DNA of 64,000 nucleotides, from the NCBI GenBank assembly GCA_937894065.1, contig CALCST010000009.1, forward strand, positions 22,730 through 86,729, read 5' to 3'. The position numbers and the translations under genes were made by a program. The DNA is from an uncultured Parabacteroides sp. Its GTDB lineage: Bacteria; Bacteroidota; Bacteroidia; Bacteroidales; Tannerellaceae. The first letter of the stretch is position 1, and each line of letters opens with the position of its first letter. Shown one piece after another: positions 62,350 to 64,000 of the stretch. The notes under the pieces were generated by a model that was given only the letters and a program-made list of their open reading frames with translations, was not told the origin of the DNA and searched no databases.

Positions 62350-63627
62350 CTACCCCTTTGTGTTTCCCTTTTTTAACAGCTGGAAGCCAAAGCGGCAGAA
62401 CAGGCATTTCTTCTTCTCGCAATATTCGCGTTTCAATTGTATGAGGGATTGTGAGTCGCCCGCATGCCGTGCAACTAGTCCTCCACGGCGAAAAGTAGAA
62501 ACGATGCTGTTGTCCTCGGCAGGTATAGTTTCCAGCAAACGCAATGCACGGCCGGCATATTCAGGCATGGAGCGTTTCTTGGAATAAGCGAAAAACATGG
62601 GGACAACCGTGTTTATCAGTATTATTCCCAACGCAGCCTCACCGAGCGGCTTATCCTTCTCCGGCGAAACAACCCCGAAACGATAATGAGTCTTCCAATA
62701 TTCCGAAGGCGACACGCGGAAAAACTGTTTTATCTCACCCGGTGTCTTGGCTTCTAGCAATGCCGAGAACAATGTATCATAGCACACCCACAGCATTGCA
62801 AGCTGTGCCAACTTAAGATGCGGAGTAGTGCCGGGGCGCATTCTCAAGGAGCGGAACAATGTAGCGTCCAACGGCTTCAGGGAAAATTTGTGGGCAAGGA
62901 ATTTATATTCACGCTGAAGAAGCCTGTAGTAATGGTCGTCTTCATCGGCTTCCAGCAGTCCCGCCTGTCCGAAAAACATAGCCTCGACTTGCGTGCCGCT
63001 TGCCCTCTGTTTCCTTATGAAACGGAAAGGCAGACTCCTTGCCAGTCTCTCGAATGCGTCGCTGTTCACCCCGAAACCGAAATTACGGCACAATGCTATA
63101 TAAAACGCCTCGTTCCAGTCGCCGCCGCAAATATCCAGCCAGCGGCAAATATCATCTGTCTTTCTCTCCAGCCTTTCACTCAGCAACGCGTCGAGCCACA
63201 TTGTGCGGTGAAACGGTTCTATTTCTCTCAAACGATAAAGGCAAGGCACAGGCACATCACGACCAAGAAGCCAATCCATATTGCGGCGCAACGACTCGTC
63301 CACCACAAGGCGGAATTGAGGGATAACCTCTCCGTTGGTTCTCCTCACAACGCAATCGCTTTCGCCCACAACATGCAGTATCACCACATCATAAGCCTTG
63401 TCGGCATGATGGTTATGGGCTTTCCAATCGGAAGCCTTAAGGTGGATTTCAACGCTGCCTGCCCACAATGTCCCGTCAATCATAATTTTAGCATTGAAAA
63501 AGTCCGGGCCGGAATCTGTGTTCTGCACTCCGGGGTCTATTATCTCCAAAGGCAAGCCGTCAACAGTGGTAAGTGATGTTGCCGTATAAAGGCGGTATTT
63601 CCAAATATAATGCAGTAGATTTTCCAT
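62350..63627 (-). CDS. DUF2851 family protein
   Basis: 425 residues from M3 (MENLLHYIWKYRLY), which resembles the family's usual beginning; an ATG 6 bp upstream is equally possible. Conserved segments include IDPGVQNTDSGPDFFNAKIM (about 32-51), GSVEIHLKASDWKAHNHHAD (57-76), VVILHVVGESDCVV and YCEKKKCLFCRFGFQLLK near the end, with a CxxC pair. The PD-DSGPDFFNA...E-x-H-x-K arrangement looks like a nuclease-type PD-(D/E)xK core, but that is an inference from motif shape. It is cytoplasmic by lack of signal peptide. It is adjacent to the Big_5/DUF3108 pair. Confidence 0.88.
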   Translation of the reverse strand: MENLLHYIWKYRLYTATSLTTVDGLPLEIIDPGVQNTDSGPDFFNAKIMIDGTLWAGSVEIHLKASDWKAHNHHADKAYDVVILHVVGESDCVVRRTNGEVIPQFRLVVDESLRRNMDWLLGRDVPVPCLYRLREIEPFHRTMWLDALLSERLERKTDDICRWLDICGGDWNEAFYIALCRNFGFGVNSDAFERLARSLPFRFIRKQRASGTQVEAMFFGQAGLLEADEDDHYYRLLQREYKFLAHKFSLKPLDATLFRSLRMRPGTTPHLKLAQLAMLWVCYDTLFSALLEAKTPGEIKQFFRVSPSEYWKTHYRFGVVSPEKDKPLGEAALGIILINTVVPMFFAYSKKRSMPEYAGRALRLLETIPAEDNSIVSTFRRGGLVARHAGDSQSLIQLKREYCEKKKCLFCRFGFQLLKKGNTKG

Positions 63628-63897
63628 AGCCAAATTGTTTTGGTGGTTGTTTGGCTATAAAGATAGGAATAAACATTAAGCATTAAGTAACTATTCAATA
63701 TTAATTTTATATTTAGTTGTATAGCTTATGGAGTTACAGGAAAATCAAATTAGGAAAAGTTGTAAACTACAAGAAAGATGTTATTAAGTTGAAATAGAAT
63801 TTCGGCAGAATTTCACTATCTTCGCCATACATATAACCTGCAAAACACAGGGAAACGGATTTTTTCTTGCGAAACTCAAATTATAGACTTTAGGCAA

Positions 63898-64000
63898 ATG
63901 GTGAAATACATACTCAACTTTATTCTGCTGATAATAACTCTTTCAGCCTGTAATGACACACCGCATTACAGCGAGGAACTGCTGCGGCTTGAATCGAGAG
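63898..64000 (+). CDS. Lipoprotein, N-terminal fragment cut by window edge
   Basis: Thirty-four codons are visible: MVKYILNFILLIITLSACND followed by TPHYSEELLRLESR. A lipobox ends at Cys18 (TLSAC). Start ATG at 63898; a GTG follows immediately. The PHYSEELLRLES continuation is typical of Bacteroides lipoproteins with tetratricopeptide repeats and a C-terminal regulatory region, but too little is seen to assign a family. A near-consensus TATCTTCG (63817-63824) may be its -7 box. Confidence 0.6.
   Translation, partial: MVKYILNFILLIITLSACNDTPHYSEELLRLESR

Noticed and set aside
62818..63576. 252-codon plus-strand frame
   Set aside because: Antisense to DUF2851; its residue pattern has no family features.
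44623..63627. Polysaccharide utilisation locus
   Set aside because: Sulfatase, DUF1080 and phosphatases are present but no SusC/SusD pair or hybrid two-component sensor lies in the stretch.

Overview
The window looks like a chromosomal segment from a gut Bacteroidales bacterium (Bacteroides/Phocaeicola type). The evidence is the gene content (DUF4493, PCMD, DUF4251, DUF4136, DUF4292, DUF2851 and DUF3108 proteins, long-form IspG, a Ser-type sulfatase), the many lipoproteins with an SC/AC lipobox, and promoter boxes of the Bacteroidetes type (TTTG-N19-TAnnTTTG). I could not assign a species. No rRNA, tRNA, CRISPR array or intact transposase gene was seen.

Layout. (1) 1-9957, minus strand: a surface-polysaccharide locus. 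It runs from an aminotransferase, a sugar-nucleotide oxidoreductase and UDP-glucose dehydrogenase, through a Wzx-type flippase, to five consecutive glycosyltransferases, the last cut by the window edge. The glycosyltransferase part is visibly AT-rich. (2) 10075-16882: metG, a divergent AlkD-like gene, and an EnvC-like / DUF4292 / TPR operon. (3) 17304-21447, plus strand: DUF4251, DUF4136, an outer-membrane barrel, and a LytS/LytTR two-component pair. (4) 21532-25621, minus: housekeeping run PAP2-like, gcvH, purE, ispG, dut. (5) 25622-29049: an almost gene-free stretch with a MITE-like element, a Dabb lipoprotein, and rpoN.

(6) 29801-43478, minus: the most unusual region. It is a compact seven-gene operon of four DUF4493 lipoproteins (two with a C-terminal PCMD domain), an outer-membrane barrel, a PCMD lipoprotein and a 1327-residue repeat adhesin. 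A divergent AraC regulator (43700-44575) faces it across an intergenic region holding a perfect 17-bp direct repeat 73 bp apart. I infer a regulated cell-surface assembly; its function is unknown. (7) 44623-63627: peptidases C1 and C69, a DEAD-box helicase, alkaline phosphatase, DUF1080, nucleoside hydrolase, sulfatase, a phosphodiesterase-like protein, a thioesterase, an unassigned TIM-barrel-like protein, DUF3108, an Ig-like lipoprotein and DUF2851. A partial lipoprotein starts at 63898.

The intergenic spaces are rich in repeats. There are two roughly 330-bp elements with 20-bp terminal inverted repeats and 4-bp flanking duplications, further REP-like palindromes, and a widespread family of inverted repeats built from the words GTTGACAAG / CTTGTCAAC. 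There are also hairpins built from CACAGAG/GTTCAC words at gene ends, and a strictly 22-bp-periodic array of four palindromes between ugd and the flippase gene.
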